From the NCBI RefSeq assembly GCF_000176135.1, contig NZ_ACZN01000010.1, positions 18,637 to 82,636 of the forward strand: DNA of 64,000 nt. Reading direction: 5' to 3'. Positions 32,369-43,047 of this stretch are shown piece after piece; position 1 is the first letter of the stretch, and the number at the start of each line of letters is the position of its first letter. This DNA comes from Vibrio coralliilyticus ATCC BAA-450. GTDB lineage: Bacteria; Pseudomonadota; Gammaproteobacteria; Enterobacterales; Vibrionaceae. The notes beneath the pieces are model-generated. The model did not search any database, was not told where the DNA came from, and saw only the letters and a program-made list of their open reading frames with translations. A program made the translations under genes and the position numbers.

Positions 32369-33349
32369 TTACAGCTTAATCACAACGCGACCTGTTACTT
32401 GACCGTTAGTGATGTCTTCTGCGTACTTTGGTGCATCGGCAAGAGCCACTTCAGTACAGGCTTGCTCAAAGTAGCTGTCAGGTAGTAGTTCAACCAGTTT
32501 TTCCCAAGCGGCGATACGCTTCTCTGTTGGGCACATCACTGAGTCTACGCCTTGCAAGCGAACATTACGCAGAATAAAAGGCATCACTGTGGTCGGTAGG
32601 TCAAAGCCACCCGCCAGACCACAAGCGGCTACTGCGCTGTTGTAATCCATTTGCGCCAGTACTTTCGCTAGGACTTTGCTGCCCACGGTATCAACGGCGC
32701 CAGCCCAAACTTGTTTTTCCAGTGGGCGTGCGGGTTCTTCAAACTCGACACGATCAATGATGCGACTTGCGCCCAGCTTTTCTAGGAGAGGACCATTTTG
32801 TTCAATACGGCCAGTCACCGCCGCCACTTTGTAGCCGAGCGTTGCCAATAGCGTTACCGCTACTGAACCCACACCACCACTGGCGCCTGTGACCAGAATT
32901 TCACCTGACTCAGGTTTGACATCAGCGTCGATAAGCGCTTGAACACACAGCATGGCAGTAAAGCCAGCGGTGCCAACCATCATGGCCTTTTTGCTGTCGA
33001 TCCCTTTTGGCAGTGGCACCAACCAGTCTGCTTTTAGGCGCGCACGTTGAGCCATACCACCCCAGTGATTCTCACCCACACCCCAGCCAGTTAATACGAC
33101 TTTATCGCCGACTTGGTAACGTTCATCATCTGAGTGAGCAACGGTGCCTGCCATATCGATGCCCGGTACCATAGGGAAGTTGCGGATGATCTTACCTTTG
33201 CCAGTGATCGCCAGACCATCTTTGTAGTTGAGTGATGAGTAATCGACATCGATCAGTACGTCGCCTTGTGGCAACTGTGCTTCGTCGATTTGTTCTACAG
33301 AGGCGATGGTGCGTTTTTCTTCTTGGTTTAGAATCAGTGCGTTAAACAT
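32369..33349 (-). CDS. acuI: MDR-family oxidoreductase, acrylyl-CoA reductase AcuI-like (YhdH)
   Basis: This is a zinc-free medium-chain reductase of the YhdH/AcuI type, whose members reduce acrylyl-CoA with NADPH. The 326 residues contain the GroES-like N-terminal part (DVDYSSLNYKDGLAITGKGK, PMVPGIDMAGTV) and a Rossmann domain with VTGASGGVGSVAVTLLA near residue 155. GLAGGFDLPTTVMPFILRNV is typical of YhdH. Detoxifying acrylyl-CoA fits a marine, DMSP-exposed life, but that ecological link is inference. Confidence 0.88.
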   Translation of the reverse strand: MFNALILNQEEKRTIASVEQIDEAQLPQGDVLIDVDYSSLNYKDGLAITGKGKIIRNFPMVPGIDMAGTVAHSDDERYQVGDKVVLTGWGVGENHWGGMAQRARLKADWLVPLPKGIDSKKAMMVGTAGFTAMLCVQALIDADVKPESGEILVTGASGGVGSVAVTLLATLGYKVAAVTGRIEQNGPLLEKLGASRIIDRVEFEEPARPLEKQVWAGAVDTVGSKVLAKVLAQMDYNSAVAACGLAGGFDLPTTVMPFILRNVRLQGVDSVMCPTEKRIAAWEKLVELLPDSYFEQACTEVALADAPKYAEDITNGQVTGRVVIKL

Positions 33350-33488
33350 AGATGGTCTCCACTACGCGGTAGCAAACATTTAAAAACTGATATTGAGTGT
33401 AGACTGAAAGTCACTATGACTAAAATGAAACTTTAGCATTATATACATGCATACAGTGCATTGTGGAAAGTCGTATTGGGCAGTAAAG

Positions 33489-33516
33489 AAAAAGCCAGTC
33501 ATGTGACTGGCTTTTT
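33489..33516. terminator. Terminator after ilvA
   Basis: Stem AAAAAGCCAGTC/GACTGGCTTTTT with an ATGT loop lies next to the ilvA stop and has T runs on both strands. It ends the ilvGMEDA transcript. Nothing else is seen between ilvA and acuI. Confidence 0.85.
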
Positions 33517-33521
33517 GATGA

Positions 33522-35069
33522 TTAAGAAAGGAAAAACTTATACGACGGGTTGTCGGTTTCGTCTTTGCATTGATAACCCAGCTCTCGCAAATGGGCGGAA
33601 AATCGTGATAAATCGGCTTCATCCAGTTCAAAGCCACACAATACTCGACCATAGTCGGCACCATGGTTGCGATAGTTGAACAGACTGATGTTCCAATGTG
33701 TGCCTAATGTGCTGAGGAATTTCAGCAATGCACCTGGGTACTCTGGGAACTCAAAGCTGTATAGACGTTCTTTCAGCTGCTTCGACGGCTTACCACCAAT
33801 CATGTAACGAATGTGCAGTTTTGCCATTTCGTCGTCTGACAAGTCGACCACAGGGTAACCACCTTCACGCAGATCGTGAATGATGTGTTCCAGCTCTTCC
33901 TGCCCACCTTGTAGACGGACACCAACAAAAATGTTGGCCAGATCGTCATCGTTGTAGCGGTAGTTGAACTCAGTGACCGCTCGGCCGCCAATTAAGTTAC
34001 AGAACTCAAAGAATGCGCCTTGGCGTTCTGGAATCGTGACTGCCAGCAGGCCTTCACGTTTTTCACCCAGTTCACAACGCTCAGAGACGTAGCGCAGACC
34101 GTGGAAGTTCGTGTTCGCACCTGACAGAACAGTACCTAGGTTGCTGTTCTTAAGCTCGTTTTGCTCGGCGTATTTCTTCAACCCAGCTAAAGCTAGCGCA
34201 CCAGAAGGCTCTGCGATAGCGCGCGTATCTTCAAAGATGTCTTTGACTGCGGCGCAAATCTCATCGCTGGAAACGGTAATGTGTCCATCGAGGTACTTTT
34301 GACATAAGCGGAACGTCTCTTCACCGATGCGTTTTACCGCGACGCCATCAGCAAACATGCTGACCTGATCGAGAACGACGGGCTCACCCGCATCTAAAGC
34401 TGCCTTAAGACACGCTGAATCTTCAGGCTCAACCGCGATGACTTTGATTTCTGGCATCAGCTGTTTGACCAACACCGCCACACCAGCTGCTAAACCACCG
34501 CCACCAACTGGCACAAAGATATGATCGAGATGACCATTTTGTTGCAGCATCTCAATGCCAATGGTGCCTTGGCCCGCGATCACTAATGGGTGATCAAAAG
34601 GAGGCACAAATGTATAGCCATATTGTTCTGACAAACGCTCGGCTTCAGCTTTGGCTTCATCAAAGTTATTGCCGTGCAGTACCACGTGACCGCCAAAACC
34701 ACGTACCGCTTCGACTTTAATGTCAGGTGTGGTCTTTGGCATCACAATTGTGGTTTTGATACCAAGCTTAGTGCCGGAAAGCGCCATACCTTGTGCATGG
34801 TTACCCGCTGAGGCGGCAATCACGCCAGCGGCCTTCTGCGCTTCAGACAAACTGGCAACCATATTGTAGGCGCCACGTAGTTTGAACGAATGAACTGGCT
34901 GGCGGTCTTCGCGCTTGATTTGCACTTTGTTGCCAATTCGTTCACTCAGGCGTGGCATTTCCTGCAAAGGCGTTACCGTTGCTGCTTCATAAACCGGAGC
35001 TCTTAAGATATGGCGCAGATAGTCTGCGCCAGTCTGATGAGCTTTCCCTGAAAAGAGAGAATCAGACAT
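33522..35069 (-). CDS. ilvA: Threonine ammonia-lyase, biosynthetic
   Basis: IlvA converts threonine to 2-oxobutanoate, the first step to isoleucine. The 515 residues (E. coli 514) have a PLP catalytic domain with the lysine in PVHSFKLRGAYNMVA and the glycine-rich phosphate loop VGGGGLAAGVA. Two C-terminal ACT-like regulatory domains (about 325–515, for example REGLLAVTIPERQGAFFEFC) give feedback inhibition by isoleucine. It follows ilvD by three bases as the last gene of ilvGMEDA. Confidence 0.97.
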   Translation of the reverse strand: MSDSLFSGKAHQTGADYLRHILRAPVYEAATVTPLQEMPRLSERIGNKVQIKREDRQPVHSFKLRGAYNMVASLSEAQKAAGVIAASAGNHAQGMALSGTKLGIKTTIVMPKTTPDIKVEAVRGFGGHVVLHGNNFDEAKAEAERLSEQYGYTFVPPFDHPLVIAGQGTIGIEMLQQNGHLDHIFVPVGGGGLAAGVAVLVKQLMPEIKVIAVEPEDSACLKAALDAGEPVVLDQVSMFADGVAVKRIGEETFRLCQKYLDGHITVSSDEICAAVKDIFEDTRAIAEPSGALALAGLKKYAEQNELKNSNLGTVLSGANTNFHGLRYVSERCELGEKREGLLAVTIPERQGAFFEFCNLIGGRAVTEFNYRYNDDDLANIFVGVRLQGGQEELEHIIHDLREGGYPVVDLSDDEMAKLHIRYMIGGKPSKQLKERLYSFEFPEYPGALLKFLSTLGTHWNISLFNYRNHGADYGRVLCGFELDEADLSRFSAHLRELGYQCKDETDNPSYKFFLS

Positions 35070-35072
35070 AAG

Positions 35073-36914
35073 CTAGTCCTCTAGCTTAGATTTATCTCGC
35101 ACTGCCCCTTTGTCAGCACTGGTTGCCATACTTGCGTACGCTTTGAGTGCAAAAGAAACTTCACGTTGACGATCGACTGGTTTCCAGCCCAGTTCGTCTT
35201 GTTTTGCACGGCGCTCAGCAAGTTCCTGCTCTGAGACTTCTAGAGAAATAGAACGGTTTGGAATATCAATTGCGATCATATCGCCTTGTTTCACCAGACC
35301 AATCGCACCACCATTCGCCGCTTCAGGTGAAGCATGACCAATGGACAGGCCAGACGTACCGCCAGAGAAGCGACCATCTGTCAGCAGTGCACACTCTTTA
35401 CCAAGCCCCATTGATTTCAGGTAAGTGGTTGGATAAAGCATTTCCTGCATACCTGGGCCCCCTTTAGGGCCTTCATAGCGGATGACAACCACATCGCCTG
35501 CTTTGACTTTACCGCCTAAGATGCCTTCAACGGCGTCTTCTTGGCTTTCAAACACTACAGCAGGACCAGTGAATTTATGAATGCTCTCATCAACGCCAGC
35601 TGTTTTCACAATACAACCATCAAGAGCGATGTTGCCTGACAGAACGGCTAGGCCTCCTTCTTGAGAGAACGCGTGATCGATTGAACGGATACAACCATCA
35701 GCGCGATCATCATCAAGACGATCCCAACGACAATCTTGTGAGAAAGCTTTGGTAGTACGAATGCCTGCAGGGCCTGCGCGGAAGAACTTCAATACATCTT
35801 CATCTTCCGTTTGGATGATGTCGTATTGTGCTAGCTGCTCTTTCATTGAAAGGCCGAGCACGGTGCGCGCATCATTGTGAAGCAAACCTGCGCGGTCTAG
35901 CTCACCGAGGATAGCCATAACACCACCCGCGCGGTGTACGTCTTCCATGTGATATTTCTGAGTTGATGGCGCCACTTTACATAGGTGAGGTACTTTGCGA
36001 GATAAGCGATCGATATCTTCCATATCGAAGTCAATCTCACCTTCTTGCGCAGCAGCGAGCAGGTGAAGAATGGTATTAGTTGAGCCGCCCATGGCGATAT
36101 CAAGCGCCATTGCGTTTTCGAATGCATCAAAAGTGGCGATATTGCGCGGCAGTGCAGATTCATCATCTTGCTCGTAGTAACGGCGTGTCAGTTCAACGAT
36201 ACGTTTACCAGCGTTGATAAATAGTTCTTCGCGGTCTGCGTGTGTCGCTAGCATTGAACCGTTACCTGGCTGAGAAAGACCAAGCGCTTCAGTCAGGCAG
36301 TTCATTGAGTTCGCTGTGAACATACCTGAACATGAACCACATGTCGGACATGCGCTGCGTTCGATCTGTTCACTTTGCTCGTCTGAAACTTTCGGGTCTG
36401 CACCTTGGATCATCGCATCAACCAAGTCTAGCTTGATGATTTGGTCAGAAAGCTTAGTTTTACCCGCTTCCATTGGACCGCCAGAAACAAAGATTACTGG
36501 GATGTTAAGGCGCATTGACGCCATTAGCATTCCCGGAGTGATTTTGTCACAGTTGGAGATACATACCATGGCATCGGCACAGTGAGCATTCACCATGTAC
36601 TCTACCGAGTCAGCGATAAGCTCACGCGATGGCAGTGAATAAAGCATGCCACCGTGGCCCATTGCGATACCATCGTCGACTGCGATGGTGTTGAATTCTT
36701 TGGCTATACCGCCTGCTTTCTCGATTTCACCGGCGACCAGTTGGCCCATATCTTTAAGGTGAACGTGGCCCGGTACAAACTGAGTGAATGAGTTCACGAC
36801 TGCGATGATTGGCTTACCAAAATCTTCATCTTTTACGCCAGTTGCACGCCACAGTGCACGAGCACCCGCCATGTTACGACCGTGAGTGGTGGTTGCTGAT
36901 CTGTATTTAGGCAT
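35073..36914 (-). CDS. ilvD: Dihydroxy-acid dehydratase
   Basis: IlvD is the Fe–S dehydratase that makes 2-oxo acids for valine and isoleucine. It has 613 residues. Cluster-ligand regions are seen in [13 protein letters not shown] and [20 protein letters not shown], and the conserved [20 protein letters not shown] near the C-terminus binds substrate and Mg2+. It starts [20 protein letters not shown], the invariant N-terminus. It lies between ilvE and ilvA. Confidence 0.98.
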   Translation of the reverse strand: MPKYRSATTTHGRNMAGARALWRATGVKDEDFGKPIIAVVNSFTQFVPGHVHLKDMGQLVAGEIEKAGGIAKEFNTIAVDDGIAMGHGGMLYSLPSRELIADSVEYMVNAHCADAMVCISNCDKITPGMLMASMRLNIPVIFVSGGPMEAGKTKLSDQIIKLDLVDAMIQGADPKVSDEQSEQIERSACPTCGSCSGMFTANSMNCLTEALGLSQPGNGSMLATHADREELFINAGKRIVELTRRYYEQDDESALPRNIATFDAFENAMALDIAMGGSTNTILHLLAAAQEGEIDFDMEDIDRLSRKVPHLCKVAPSTQKYHMEDVHRAGGVMAILGELDRAGLLHNDARTVLGLSMKEQLAQYDIIQTEDEDVLKFFRAGPAGIRTTKAFSQDCRWDRLDDDRADGCIRSIDHAFSQEGGLAVLSGNIALDGCIVKTAGVDESIHKFTGPAVVFESQEDAVEGILGGKVKAGDVVVIRYEGPKGGPGMQEMLYPTTYLKSMGLGKECALLTDGRFSGGTSGLSIGHASPEAANGGAIGLVKQGDMIAIDIPNRSISLEVSEQELAERRAKQDELGWKPVDRQREVSFALKAYASMATSADKGAVRDKSKLED

Positions 36915-36927
36915 CTTACTACTTCCT

Positions 36928-37872
36928 TTATTTTGCCGCGTCTGCTGGGTAAACGTAATCTAACCAGCCCCACTTATCTTCAGTGGTGCCGTTGAATAGT
37001 CCAAAGTAAGCTTCTTGCAGCTCTTTGGTGATAGGGCCGCGTTTACCGCTGCCTACGTCAATTTTATCTATGGTTGCAACAGGAACGACCTCTGCTGCAG
37101 TACCTGTCATAAACACTTCGTCTGCTAGATAAAGTGCTTCGCGAGCAATGTTTGCTTCGCGTACTTGGTAACCTTTGTCACGAGCGATGGTCATGATCGA
37201 ATCACGAGTAATGCCCGGTAGGATGGCGCTGGTTGCTGGTGGCGTGGTGATCACACCATCTTTAATCACAAAGATGTTCTCACCTGCGCCTTCAGATAAA
37301 TAACCATCAACACTTAATGCAATACCCTCATCGTAGCCATGACGACGTGCTTCACCGCCAACCAGCAATGAAGACAGGTAGTTACCGCCAGCTTTCGCTG
37401 CGGTTGGAATGGTGTTTGGCGCCGCACGGTTCCAGCTGGAAATCATCGCATCGACCCCTTTCTCCAAGGCTTCTTCACCTAGGTAAGAGCCCCATGGGAA
37501 AGCGGCTATGATCAGGTCCATTTCGGTGCCCTGCGGTGGACACACACCGAGGCCAACATTGCCAACAAAACCTAGCGGACGAATATAAGCGCTATCGAGT
37601 TTGTTCTCGCGCAGTGTTTCGCGCGTCGCTTCCATGATTTCATCCACAGAGTAAGGGATAGGGAAACGGTAGATTTTGGCTGAATCCTTCAGTCGCTTCG
37701 CATGCTCACGATGGCGGAATATAATTGGTCCTTTAGGCGTGTTGTAGCAGCGCACACCTTCAAATACTGAAGTACCGTAGTGCATCGCATGAGTCAATAC
37801 GTGAACATTCGCTTCTTTCCACGGTACCAGCTTGCCATTAAACCAAATGTAATCCGCTGTTGTAGTAGCCAT
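36928..37872 (-). CDS. ilvE: Branched-chain amino-acid aminotransferase
   Basis: IlvE is a fold-type IV PLP enzyme that makes the last step to valine, leucine and isoleucine. The 314 residues are close to E. coli Ilv[21 protein letters not shown] and [14 protein letters not shown] are typical. The PLP lysine is in [14 protein letters not shown], and [20 protein letters not shown] is the family signature. It lies 12 bases after ilvM and 13 before ilvD. Confidence 0.97.
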   Translation of the reverse strand: MATTTADYIWFNGKLVPWKEANVHVLTHAMHYGTSVFEGVRCYNTPKGPIIFRHREHAKRLKDSAKIYRFPIPYSVDEIMEATRETLRENKLDSAYIRPLGFVGNVGLGVCPPQGTEMDLIIAAFPWGSYLGEEALEKGVDAMISSWNRAAPNTIPTAAKAGGNYLSSLLVGGEARRHGYDEGIALSVDGYLSEGAGENIFVIKDGVITTPPATSAILPGITRDSIMTIARDKGYQVREANIAREALYLADEVFMTGTAAEVVPVATIDKIDVGSGKRGPITKELQEAYFGLFNGTTEDKWGWLDYVYPADAAK

Positions 37873-37884
37873 TATTGCCTTCCT

Positions 37885-38169
37885 TTATGCACAAATTTTT
37901 TGTTGTAGGTTGTTATTCGGTAGCTCGTCACTGGCGATTTGTGTTACCTCAACCGTGCGCACATCCCAGAGCTTTTCAATCTGATTGGTCAGAAAGGAGA
38001 TCGGACGATCGCTGTCGACGATGATCTCGACACTGGCAATCTTGCTCTCATGGTTCTGTGTGCCTGCAACTTGTCTAACAATGAAACCACGATGGCGAAC
38101 CACACGAAGAACACGCTCCAGCAGTACCGGTTTGTCGTCTGCTTTAATGTCGATTAGATATCTTTCCAT
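37885..38169 (-). CDS. ilvM: Acetolactate synthase II small (regulatory) subunit
   Basis: This is a short ACT-domain subunit that pairs with IlvG. I use the ATG giving MERYLIDIKADDKPVLLERV (94 residues), because its ATG sits one base after the ilvG stop codon and GGAG lies about ten bases upstream; a longer frame would run deep into ilvG. An ACT fold covers most of the protein. Confidence 0.93.
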   Translation of the reverse strand: MERYLIDIKADDKPVLLERVLRVVRHRGFIVRQVAGTQNHESKIASVEIIVDSDRPISFLTNQIEKLWDVRTVEVTQIASDELPNNNLQQKICA

Positions 38170-38170
38170 C

Positions 38171-39817
38171 TTATGTGTTCTCCAGCATGTCATTGTTAGA
38201 AGCACCTGGTGGCACCAGTGGCCACACGTTTTCTTCTTCGTCGATCAAAACGTGTAGCAAGTACGAGGTTTTACTTTCCAGCATTTCCTGAATCGCCGGC
38301 TCAACTTCTTCTTTTCTCGTGATCGTTTTTCCAGGAATATCAAACGCTTTCGCTAAGGTGATGAAATCTGGGTTGTCATCCAGAATGGTTTCACTGTGGC
38401 GACCATCAAAGAACAGCGACTGCCATTGACGTACCATGCCTAAGCGTTGGTTGTTCAATAGAACGATTTTGACTGGAATCTGGCGACGTTTTAGCGTACC
38501 CAGTTCCTGAACGTTCATCATGAAAGAGCCGTCACCTGTAATAAGGATAGACTGATCATCCGGACGTGCGACCGCGGCACCCATAGCGGCAGGAAGGCCA
38601 AAGCCCATGGTGCCTAAGCCTGCGGATGTGATGAAGTTTTGTGGGTCACGTGGCTGAATATGCTGCGCTGCCCACATCTGGTGCTGACCTACATCGGTTG
38701 AGACCATTGAACTATCAGGCATCATGTCGGACAACTGTTTGAGCATACCCGGAGCAAAAATTAGATCACCCGGGTGGTCGTAACGCCACTTAAAGCCACT
38801 ACGCAGACTTTCACTGTGCTTGACCCATGGCGTGATGTCTTGAGTCAGCTCGAGTTGAGGAAGAAGGGAATTGATATCACCGCGCAGTGGCGCATGGGCG
38901 TGACGCAGCTTGTTGATCTCAGCGGCATCGATGTCGATATGGATAACGCGAGCGTGAGGGGCGAACGTTTCCAATTTACCTGTGACTCGGTCATCGAATC
39001 GCGCGCCAACAGCAATCAACAGGTCACATTCTTGAACGACTAGGTTCGCGGCTTTGGTGCCGTGCATACCCAGCATGCCAAGGTAATGTGGGTCGTGACG
39101 TTCGATAGTACCTAAGCCTTTCAGGGTGCTGACCGAAGGCATTGGGTTTAAACGTAAGAATTCGCGAACGGCTTTTGTGGCTTTACCCAGTTGTACACCA
39201 CCACCAACATAAAATACTGGTCGGGTACTTTGTGAAAGAAGCTCCTGAGCGGCAGAAATGGCTTCTGCTTTAGGAACGGGAAGCGCTGGTGGTGTGAATG
39301 GAGGTAAAACGTCAACCGGTGCCTGAGCCAGCTGAACATCTTTAGCGATGTCGACAATCACTGGTCCTGGTCGGCCTGCTTTAGCGACTTCAAACGCTTC
39401 GGCTAAAGTTGGTGCAAGCTCTTCAATCTCAGTCACGAGGTAGCTGTGCTTGGTACAGGATAGCGACATTCCTATCACATCCATTTCCTGGAAAGCGTCT
39501 GTCCCGATGTGGGAACTGGCGACCTGACCCGTGATTGCCACCATTGGGATCGAATCCATAAACGCATCGGCCAAACCGGTTACTAGGTTAGTGGCACCGG
39601 GACCAGATGTTGCCATACAGACTGCGACATCTTGAGTCGCGCGTGCCATACCGATAGCGGCCATCGCTGCACCTTGTTCGTGACGGCAGAGGATGTGCTC
39701 GACGCCACCGTCATACAGCGCGTCATAAATTGGCATGATGGCACCGCCTGGATAGCCGAATACGGTTTTGATGCCCTGTTGTTTTAATGCGGCTACGACT
39801 AATTCAGCACCTGTCAT
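38171..39817 (-). CDS. ilvG: Acetolactate synthase II large (catalytic) subunit
   Basis: This TPP enzyme makes acetolactate and acetohydroxybutyrate, the first common step to branched-chain amino acids. The 548-residue ORF is intact, unlike the frameshifted ilvG of E. coli K-12. It shows [20 protein letters not shown], the catalytic glutamate in [11 protein letters not shown], and the TPP/Mg motif [20 protein letters not shown] near residue 435. It is the first structural gene after the leader peptide and attenuator. Confidence 0.97.
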   Translation of the reverse strand: MTGAELVVAALKQQGIKTVFGYPGGAIMPIYDALYDGGVEHILCRHEQGAAMAAIGMARATQDVAVCMATSGPGATNLVTGLADAFMDSIPMVAITGQVASSHIGTDAFQEMDVIGMSLSCTKHSYLVTEIEELAPTLAEAFEVAKAGRPGPVIVDIAKDVQLAQAPVDVLPPFTPPALPVPKAEAISAAQELLSQSTRPVFYVGGGVQLGKATKAVREFLRLNPMPSVSTLKGLGTIERHDPHYLGMLGMHGTKAANLVVQECDLLIAVGARFDDRVTGKLETFAPHARVIHIDIDAAEINKLRHAHAPLRGDINSLLPQLELTQDITPWVKHSESLRSGFKWRYDHPGDLIFAPGMLKQLSDMMPDSSMVSTDVGQHQMWAAQHIQPRDPQNFITSAGLGTMGFGLPAAMGAAVARPDDQSILITGDGSFMMNVQELGTLKRRQIPVKIVLLNNQRLGMVRQWQSLFFDGRHSETILDDNPDFITLAKAFDIPGKTITRKEEVEPAIQEMLESKTSYLLHVLIDEEENVWPLVPPGASNNDMLENT

Positions 39818-39974
39818 CGTAAGCCTCCTTGACTACCTAAGTAGTAATGTTGTGTTGTTGTGCACGTCATGTGCGCTCCCATTCTTCCTGCCAGCTCGCG
39901 GCTGAGCTCTTTATTTTTCTGTCTGCCTGACTAAGTCAGTGTTTATTTTTCGCTGATTTTCAGCGTTTAAGTTG
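39818..39974 (-). promoter_or_regulatory. ilvG leader, region between attenuator and ilvG
   Basis: This AT-rich leader has further small hairpins: CGCTGA/TCAGCG (39951–39965) and CTGAC/GTCAG (39927–39939). A ribosome site AGGAGG lies before the ilvG start. They may be part of the alternative leader folds used in attenuation, but this was judged by eye only. Confidence 0.5.
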
Positions 39975-40013
39975 AAAAAAACCCCCGGACTTTATCAGTG
40001 CGGGGGTTTTTTT
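39975..40013 (-). terminator. ilv attenuator terminator
   Basis: Stem CCCCCG (39982–39987) with CGGGGG (40001–40006), flanked by A and T runs that extend the stem, is followed by seven Ts on the minus strand. It lies between the ilvL stop codon and ilvG. Terminators in this position govern read-through into ilvGMEDA according to ribosome stalling on the leader. Confidence 0.88.
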
Positions 40014-40025
40014 GAATTTGGTGTT

Positions 40026-40115
40026 TTATTTTTCGCCCACCAGCCCCCGCGCGGAATCAATAATGACCACGATAATCAGGACAATCAGTGCGTTAATGCG
40101 GGCGTCGAAATTCAT
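40026..40115 (-). CDS. ilvL: ilvGMEDA operon leader peptide
   Basis: This 29-residue peptide begins MNFDARINA and contains ten consecutive branched-chain codons, LIVLIIVVII, then DSARGLVGEK. This is the hallmark of an attenuation leader: scarcity of charged Ile, Leu or Val tRNA stalls the ribosome and prevents the downstream terminator from forming. It was read directly from the minus strand; its position about 210 bases ahead of ilvG fits. Confidence 0.93.
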   Translation of the reverse strand: MNFDARINALIVLIIVVIIDSARGLVGEK

Positions 40116-40321
40116 ATTCTTTTCTAATGTTGTGCTTACGTAATATGGTACGAAATTGTTTGCGTCACTAGTGGTAACATAGAATTCCGTTACGTGACAA
40201 GCAAAAAGTCATTCTTTTTTCACATTCTCTCATCATCTCACCACGCTATATAACAAGATTGTTAGAAAAGTGCGCAAGTTATCAAACAGATAAATAGATA
40301 GCAGAGAGTGTAGGAAAAATT

Positions 40322-41845
40322 ATGGGTTTAGCCATTATTTACAGTCGGGCATCGGTGGGGGTTGAAGCGCCACCTGTGACGGTAGAGGTGCATATCAGTA
40401 ATGGAATGCCGGGGTTCACTCTGGTGGGATTACCGGAAACCACGGTCAAAGAGTCACGTGACCGAGTGCGCAGCGCGATCATCAACTCTCGATTTGAGTT
40501 CCCAGCCAAGCGAATCACAGTCAATCTTGCACCTGCCGATCTGCCCAAGGAGGGAGGGCGCTTTGATTTGCCGATTGCACTTGGCATTCTCGCTGCTTCA
40601 GAGCAGATTCCAGTCAGCGGTTTGGCGGAAAAAGAATTCGTTGGTGAGCTGGCTTTGTCGGGGGAACTGCGAGGAGTGAAAGGGGTATTGCCTGCAGCGC
40701 TGGCAGCCAACAAAGCACAGCGAAGCTTGGTTGTGCCTCATTACAACGGAGATCAAGCCGCGTTAGTGGGCGAAGAACAGCATAAATCTGCCCAAAGCTT
40801 ACTGGAAGTGTGCGCCGATCTTTGCGGCCAACAAAAGCTTAGCCTGCATCAAACACAAAATCTGCACCGAGCGGTGGATAATGGCCGCGACTTGCAAGAC
40901 ATCATTGGTCAGCAGCAAGGTAAACGTGCTTTGGAGATTGCCGCGGCAGGTAACCACAACTTGTTATTTTTAGGCCCGCCTGGGACGGGGAAAACCATGC
41001 TCGCCTCGCGTTTGTGCGATTTGCTGCCGGAAATGAGTGACGACGAAGCAATGGAAACTGCATCTGTTGCGTCGCTGACTCAGCAGGAGATTAATGCGCT
41101 TAACTGGAAGCGGCGCCCCTTTCGTGCACCGCACCATTCAAGTTCAATGGCAGCGCTCGTCGGCGGAGGCACAATCCCAAGGCCGGGTGAAATTTCTTTG
41201 GCGCACAATGGGTTGCTGTTTCTTGATGAAATGCCAGAGTTTGAACGTAAGGTGCTTGACTCATTGCGTGAGCCACTGGAATCCGGGGAGATTATTATCT
41301 CGCGTGCTCAGGGCAAAACTCGTTTCCCTGCACGCTTTCAGCTGGTGGGCGCCCTTAACCCGAGTCCGACGGGGTATTACGAAGGTAATCAGTCGAGAGT
41401 TAATCCACAAACCATTTTACGTTATCTGAGTCGGTTATCTGGCCCTCTACTGGATCGTTTTGATATGTCACTTGAGATCCCAGCGTTACCTAAAGGTACT
41501 TTGGCCGAAGGGGGCGATCGTGGTGAACCTACAGAAGTAGTTAAGCAAAGGGTTCTCAATGCCAGAGTCTGTATGCTGGAGCGCTCCAATAAGGTTAATG
41601 CACTGTTGGGCAGTCGCGAAATAGAGGAGTACTGCCCATTGAAAAAAGAAGATGCGCAGTTTTTGGAGAGTGCGCTGCACCGACTTGGGTTGTCAATTCG
41701 GGCTTATCACCGAATCATTAAGGTCGCGCGCACTATTGCTGATTTAGATGGTCAGTCGCAGATTGCTCGCAATCACCTGGCTGAAGCGTTGGGATATCGG
41801 GCAATGGACCGATTGCTTAAGCAATTGACCGCTCAGGCGGTGTAA
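40322..41845 (+). CDS. comM: YifB/ComM-family Mg-chelatase-like AAA+ ATPase
   Basis: ComM (YifB) is a hexameric AAA+ helicase that promotes branch migration during natural transformation. The 507 residues start with the chelatase-type N-terminal domain (MGLAIIYSRASVGVEAPPVT). Walker A LFLGPPGTGKTMLASRL lies near residue 217 and Walker B GLLFLDEMPEFE near residue 300, followed by the C-terminal Mg-chelatase domain. With dprA and other competence genes elsewhere in the window, it fits a naturally competent Vibrio. Confidence 0.94.
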   Translation: MGLAIIYSRASVGVEAPPVTVEVHISNGMPGFTLVGLPETTVKESRDRVRSAIINSRFEFPAKRITVNLAPADLPKEGGRFDLPIALGILAASEQIPVSGLAEKEFVGELALSGELRGVKGVLPAALAANKAQRSLVVPHYNGDQAALVGEEQHKSAQSLLEVCADLCGQQKLSLHQTQNLHRAVDNGRDLQDIIGQQQGKRALEIAAAGNHNLLFLGPPGTGKTMLASRLCDLLPEMSDDEAMETASVASLTQQEINALNWKRRPFRAPHHSSSMAALVGGGTIPRPGEISLAHNGLLFLDEMPEFERKVLDSLREPLESGEIIISRAQGKTRFPARFQLVGALNPSPTGYYEGNQSRVNPQTILRYLSRLSGPLLDRFDMSLEIPALPKGTLAEGGDRGEPTEVVKQRVLNARVCMLERSNKVNALLGSREIEEYCPLKKEDAQFLESALHRLGLSIRAYHRIIKVARTIADLDGQSQIARNHLAEALGYRAMDRLLKQLTAQAV

Positions 41846-41848
41846 AAA

Positions 41849-41867
41849 AGCCCGCACTGGGCGGGCT
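41849..41867. terminator. Terminator between comM and the DUF2860 gene
   Basis: Stem AGCCCGC/GCGGGCT with a five-base loop has a T run on the minus strand and lies between convergent genes. It mainly ends the DUF2860 transcript. Confidence 0.7.
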
Positions 41868-41877
41868 GTACTTCAAC

Positions 41878-42864
41878 TTAGAATTGGTAGTTCATACCGA
41901 CCGAGAGCAAATACTGGTCTTCATCGTAGAAGTCGATGTTGGAGTCGGTTTTGGAGTAGCCAGCAAATGAAACCAGCGACCAGTCTTGCCAACCCATAAA
42001 CTCTTGATATTCATACGCGGCAAAGAAGCTCAGTTCATCTTCGTCACGTGCCTTACCATAAATTGCATTGATGGCGTCGTAAGAACGGTTAGTATACCCA
42101 GCGGTCAGTGCGAACTGGTGGCGGTTCATGATCTTAAAGTAACTTAGCTCACCGCCAACTGAATCGAGTGAGTTGGCATCTCCGTCGGCATCAGTTTTGA
42201 TGTAGGTGAGTGAAGGCTGCAAGAACGAAGTGCGAGTCAACGGTAGACGATAGTCACCTTTTAGATAGATCGATGAAGAGTCACGCTGAAGAGCATTTCG
42301 CTCTGCGGTTGTTAATGATGTATCACTGACACCAGATTTTTCATCGTCAATATCGCGGGTTGCATACGCGGTGTCTAGGCTGAAGTTAGAGCCCATAATA
42401 TTGTTGAACTTCAGACGGAATGCATTGCCTGTTTCGTCTGTGGTTTGACGCTCTTGGCCCGTCAGGAATGGGTCAGACCAAGTTTCGCCCGACATCACTG
42501 TCGGTAGGAAAGAGGCATCAATCACCATACCTGACGCAAGTTGTTGCTTATATCCTAGCTCCAGCGCTAATGTACCGACAGCGATATCTTCACGAGCCAT
42601 ACCTACGTAAAACTGTTTGTCTAAATTTGTACCGAAGGTATAGGCCAAGCTACCAAGTGGCAGTACTAGCGCACCGCTGTCTGAAGAGGCCGTTTGATTG
42701 ACATCATTGATGGTTTTATCGCCATCGGTATTGAAGTTTGAAGTGGTAGAGGCAAATCCAGCGCTGAGTGACACTTCACCACTAAATCCTGCTTGTTCTG
42801 ATAGCTGAGCCATCGTTGGAAGGGCAACCAGCGACAGGGCTATTAGAGAGAGTTTGGCTTTCAT
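41878..42864 (-). CDS. Outer-membrane beta-barrel protein, DUF2860 family
   Basis: This 328-residue protein has a signal peptide (MKAKLSLIALSLVALPTMAQ). After that come alternating polar and hydrophobic strands ending with an aromatic C-terminus (LLSVGMNYQF), as outer-membrane barrels do. I recognise it as the DUF2860 family found mainly in Vibrionaceae. Its function is unknown; repeated GD/DN turns could be calcium-influenced loops, but that is speculation. It is a single gene. Confidence 0.85.
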   Translation of the reverse strand: MKAKLSLIALSLVALPTMAQLSEQAGFSGEVSLSAGFASTTSNFNTDGDKTINDVNQTASSDSGALVLPLGSLAYTFGTNLDKQFYVGMAREDIAVGTLALELGYKQQLASGMVIDASFLPTVMSGETWSDPFLTGQERQTTDETGNAFRLKFNNIMGSNFSLDTAYATRDIDDEKSGVSDTSLTTAERNALQRDSSSIYLKGDYRLPLTRTSFLQPSLTYIKTDADGDANSLDSVGGELSYFKIMNRHQFALTAGYTNRSYDAINAIYGKARDEDELSFFAAYEYQEFMGWQDWSLVSFAGYSKTDSNIDFYDEDQYLLSVGMNYQF

Positions 42865-42973
42865 TGAGGGTTCTCCTTGTTATGAACCTTTTGACATTAG
42901 ATAAGTGGTTGTCGAAGTTTTGTCGAACTAATCTGACCATCGTCAGAGTGATTCCAATGTGGTTACGGACTTG

Positions 42974-42979
42974 TATAAT
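42974..42979 (+). promoter_or_regulatory. Candidate -10 box upstream of yihG
   Basis: A TATAAT hexamer lies about 70 bases upstream of the yihG start. No good -35 is visible at the right distance, so this is only suggestive. Confidence 0.35.
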
Positions 42980-43047
42980 TACACGCTGTTTTATTATTCA
43001 TAAATGAAACGTTATAAATTCTATCTGGGATCTCATTAATAAGCGTT

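Noticed and set aside
40116..40321. Exact ilv operon promoter upstream of ilvL
   Set aside because: Several weak TATAAT-like and TTGnnn-like hexamers occur but none at a proper 16–18 base spacing, so I did not assign one.
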